Position numbers and translations under genes: made by a program | The notes under the pieces: generated by a model | What the model saw: the letters and a program-made list of their open reading frames with translations, nothing else | What the model was told of the DNA's origin: nothing | Database searches by the model: none | Assembly: GCA_027491255.1 (NCBI GenBank) | Contig: JAIXWM010000069.1 | Span: 1-54,996, forward strand | DNA from: Rubrivivax sp. | GTDB taxonomy: Bacteria; Pseudomonadota; Gammaproteobacteria; Burkholderiales; Burkholderiaceae_C | Reading direction: 5' to 3' | Length of the DNA: 54,996 nucleotides | Part shown: one piece after another, positions 53,547 through 54,996 of the stretch | How positions within the stretch are numbered: position 1 is the first letter of the stretch | Layout of the letters: each line of letters opens with the position of its first letter

Positions 53547-54226
53547 CACTGGCCCCCCTTCTTGGCGCCGGCCTTGACCGCCGGACGTACGACGACGTGG
53601 CCGTTCTTCGCCCCCGGGACTGCTCCCTTGACCAGCAACAGTTGACGCACCTCGTCGATGCGAACGACGTCGAGGTTTTGCGTCGTCACCGTCTCGTCAC
53701 CCATGTGACCGGTCATCTTCTTGCCAGGGAACACGCGGCCCGGATCCTGGGCCATCGAGATCGAGCCCGGCACGTTGTGCGACCGGCTGTTGCCGTGAGA
53801 GGCGCGCTGCGACCCGAAGTTGTGCCGCTTGATCGTGCCCGCGAAGCCCTTGCCGATCGACGTGCCCTGCACGTCCACCCGCTGGCCGGCGGCGAACAAC
53901 GTCACCGGCAAGGCGGCGCCTGGCTGGTACTGGCTCGCCACATCCGCGGGAACGCGGAACTCCTTGAGGACTTCACCCGCCTCGACACCCGCCTTGGCCA
54001 GGTGCCCAGCCTCGGGTTTGCTCACGCGGGACGCCTTTCGCTTGCCGAAGGCCACTTGCAAGGCGGTATAGCCGTCGGTCTCGACGGTCTTGACCTGGGT
54101 CACGCGGTTGTCCGACACGTCCAGCACCGTCACGGGTACGGCATCGCCGTCGTCCGTGAAGATGCGCATCATGCCCACCTTGCGGCCCAGCAAACCGAGC
54201 CGGTGGCTCGCATCTGCGGTCGTCAT
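53546..54226 (-). CDS. rplC: 50S ribosomal protein L3
   Basis: 226 aa: [40 protein letters not shown] and [20 protein letters not shown], the Gln of the methylated GQ-like region included in this block. The ATG at 54226 gives the normal start. The 205-bp spacer to rpsJ is unusually long and holds a possible promoter and attenuator. Confidence 0.97.
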   Translation of the reverse strand: MTTADASHRLGLLGRKVGMMRIFTDDGDAVPVTVLDVSDNRVTQVKTVETDGYTALQVAFGKRKASRVSKPEAGHLAKAGVEAGEVLKEFRVPADVASQYQPGAALPVTLFAAGQRVDVQGTSIGKGFAGTIKRHNFGSQRASHGNSRSHNVPGSISMAQDPGRVFPGKKMTGHMGDETVTTQNLDVVRIDEVRQLLLVKGAVPGAKNGHVVVRPAVKAGAKKGGQ

Positions 54227-54249
54227 CTTCGTTCTCCAGCCCCGTCCAC

Positions 54250-54279
54250 CGAAACAAAACAAGCCCGTCTTGACACGGG
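54250..54279 (-). terminator. Attenuator-like hairpin in the rpsJ-rplC spacer
   Basis: On the minus strand CCCGT (54275-54279) pairs with ACGGG (54264-54268) and is followed by CTTGTTTTGTTT, a T-rich run. It lies between the candidate promoter and rplC, about 38 bp before the ATG. The stem is short (5 bp plus weaker pairs), so it may pause rather than terminate. Confidence 0.5.
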
Positions 54280-54389
54280 TTTGGTCCGCCCCAGGCATTC
54301 AAGGCCTTTGTTGCACATGCCCGACATCGATTGGCCGGGCTGGATGTTTTTCCCGCTTGAAGTGTCCTCTTCCAGCAGGAAAGCCGAAC

Positions 54390-54419
54390 AGTATAGCGCG
54401 CTTGACGCGTTGGCGCCAA
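54390..54419 (-). promoter_or_regulatory. Candidate internal promoter for rplC
   Basis: On the minus strand TTGGCG (54414-54419) and TATACT (54390-54395) are 18 bp apart. The -35 lies inside a palindromic element, TGACGCG ... CGCGTCA around TTGGCGCCAA (54403-54427), directly after the rpsJ stop. The leader to rplC would be about 155 nt. Confidence 0.5.
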
Positions 54420-54431
54420 GCGCGTCACAAA

Positions 54432-54743
54432 TCACTGCAGCTTGATCTCCACATCGACGCCCGCCGGGAGGTCGAGCTTCATCAGCGCATCAACGGTCTT
54501 GTCGGTCGGATCGACGATATCCATCAAGCGCTGGTGGGTACGGATCTCGAACTGGTCGCGGCTCGTCTTGTTCACGTGCGGCGAGCGCAGGATGTCGAAG
54601 CGTTGCATGCGCGTGGGCAAGGGCACCGGCCCCTTGACGATCGCGCCTGTGCGCTTGGCCGTGTCGACGATCTCGAGGGCCGACTGGTCGATCAACTTGT
54701 AATCGAAGGCCTTGAGGCGGATGCGAATCTTCTGTTTTTGCAT
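54432..54743 (-). CDS. rpsJ: 30S ribosomal protein S10
   Basis: 103 aa, the exact usual size: [20 protein letters not shown], the loop [20 protein letters not shown] and [20 protein letters not shown]10 is in the head of the 30S and is the antitermination factor NusE. 61 bp after tuf. Confidence 0.97.
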   Translation of the reverse strand: MQKQKIRIRLKAFDYKLIDQSALEIVDTAKRTGAIVKGPVPLPTRMQRFDILRSPHVNKTSRDQFEIRTHQRLMDIVDPTDKTVDALMKLDLPAGVDVEIKLQ

Positions 54744-54804
54744 GACGTTTCCTTCAAAGAGCTAGAAGAAGGCGGCGCCCGAAGAGCGCCGCCGACCGCC
54801 ATGC

Positions 54805-54996
54805 TTACTCGATGATCTTCGCAACGACGCCCGCGCCCACGGTGCGGCCACCCTCGCGGATCGCAAACCGCAGACCTTCTTCCATCGCGATCGGCGCGAT
54901 CAGCTTGACCGTGATGCTGACGTTGTCGCCAGGCATCACCATCTCCTTGTCCTTGGGCAGCTCCACCGCACCCGTCACATCCGTCGTGCGGAAATA
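54805..54996 (-). CDS. tuf: Elongation factor Tu, C-terminal end (partial)
   Basis: The last 63 codons of EF-Tu and TAA stop are in the window; the rest lies to the right. [40 protein letters not shown] and [18 protein letters not shown] are the conserved C-terminal barrel. EF-Tu brings aminoacyl-tRNA to the ribosome. Its place before rpsJ is the str/S10 arrangement. Confidence 0.97.
   Translation of the reverse strand, partial: YFRTTDVTGAVELPKDKEMVMPGDNVSITVKLIAPIAMEEGLRFAIREGGRTVGAGVVAKIIE

Overview
The window is a GC-rich bacterial chromosome segment that looks like a betaproteobacterium of the order Burkholderiales (Rubrivivax/Leptothrix-like families). The pointers are a PhaM-type granule protein, a Bug/TctC-type solute-binding protein, the fmt-def//dprA-smg neighbourhood, and the yajC-secD-secF block next to the ribosomal super-operon. 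The genus cannot be fixed from this sequence alone.

Layout. 1-4.8 kb holds the start of a Thr-Pro-repeat membrane protein running off the left edge, a degenerate fumarylacetoacetate-hydrolase-like protein, an orphan PAS histidine kinase, a PhaM-like protein and a FIST-domain protein. 5.1-10.6 kb holds glycolate oxidase genes glcD, glcE and glcF. They are interrupted by a HepT/MntA-type toxin-antitoxin pair between glcD and glcE, and by a methyltransferase gene between glcE and glcF. At 10.8-12.2 kb is a geranylgeranyl-reductase-like flavoprotein. At 12.4-16.9 kb a promoter and a perfect 22-bp palindrome precede a coupled acyl-CoA ligase / acyl-CoA dehydrogenase / TctC operon, followed by a convergent TetR regulator that probably controls it.

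17-30 kb is mostly minus strand. It carries benE-gshB-questin oxidase-like-uup, then fba-purE-purK-tsaC-SGNH lipoprotein, then pyruvate kinase with an MFS exporter. 30.2-35.5 kb holds azlCD, fmt with a small lipoprotein gene, def, and the divergent dprA-smg pair. 35.6-39 kb holds secF, secD and yajC, and an initiator tRNA-fMet lies at 39.1-39.2 kb.

From 39.2 kb to the right edge is the ribosomal super-operon on the minus strand, read from tuf (partial) and rpsJ down to rpoA-rplQ. Its gene order is standard, but a peroxiredoxin gene sits between rpsQ and rplN. It is bracketed by a visible intrinsic terminator upstream and by a strong sigma70-like promoter whose -35 box overlaps its stop codon.

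Most of the window is housekeeping. The points most worth following are the HepT/MntA pair inside the glc operon, the TetR-palindrome acyl-CoA operon, the FAH-like pseudoenzyme, the hexamer repeat encoding a Thr-Pro linker, the promoter/attenuator-like spacer between rpsJ and rplC, and the peroxiredoxin gene in the ribosomal cluster. I saw no rRNA, CRISPR array, insertion sequence or prophage. All names come from motif recognition and remembered family features; no database search was run.
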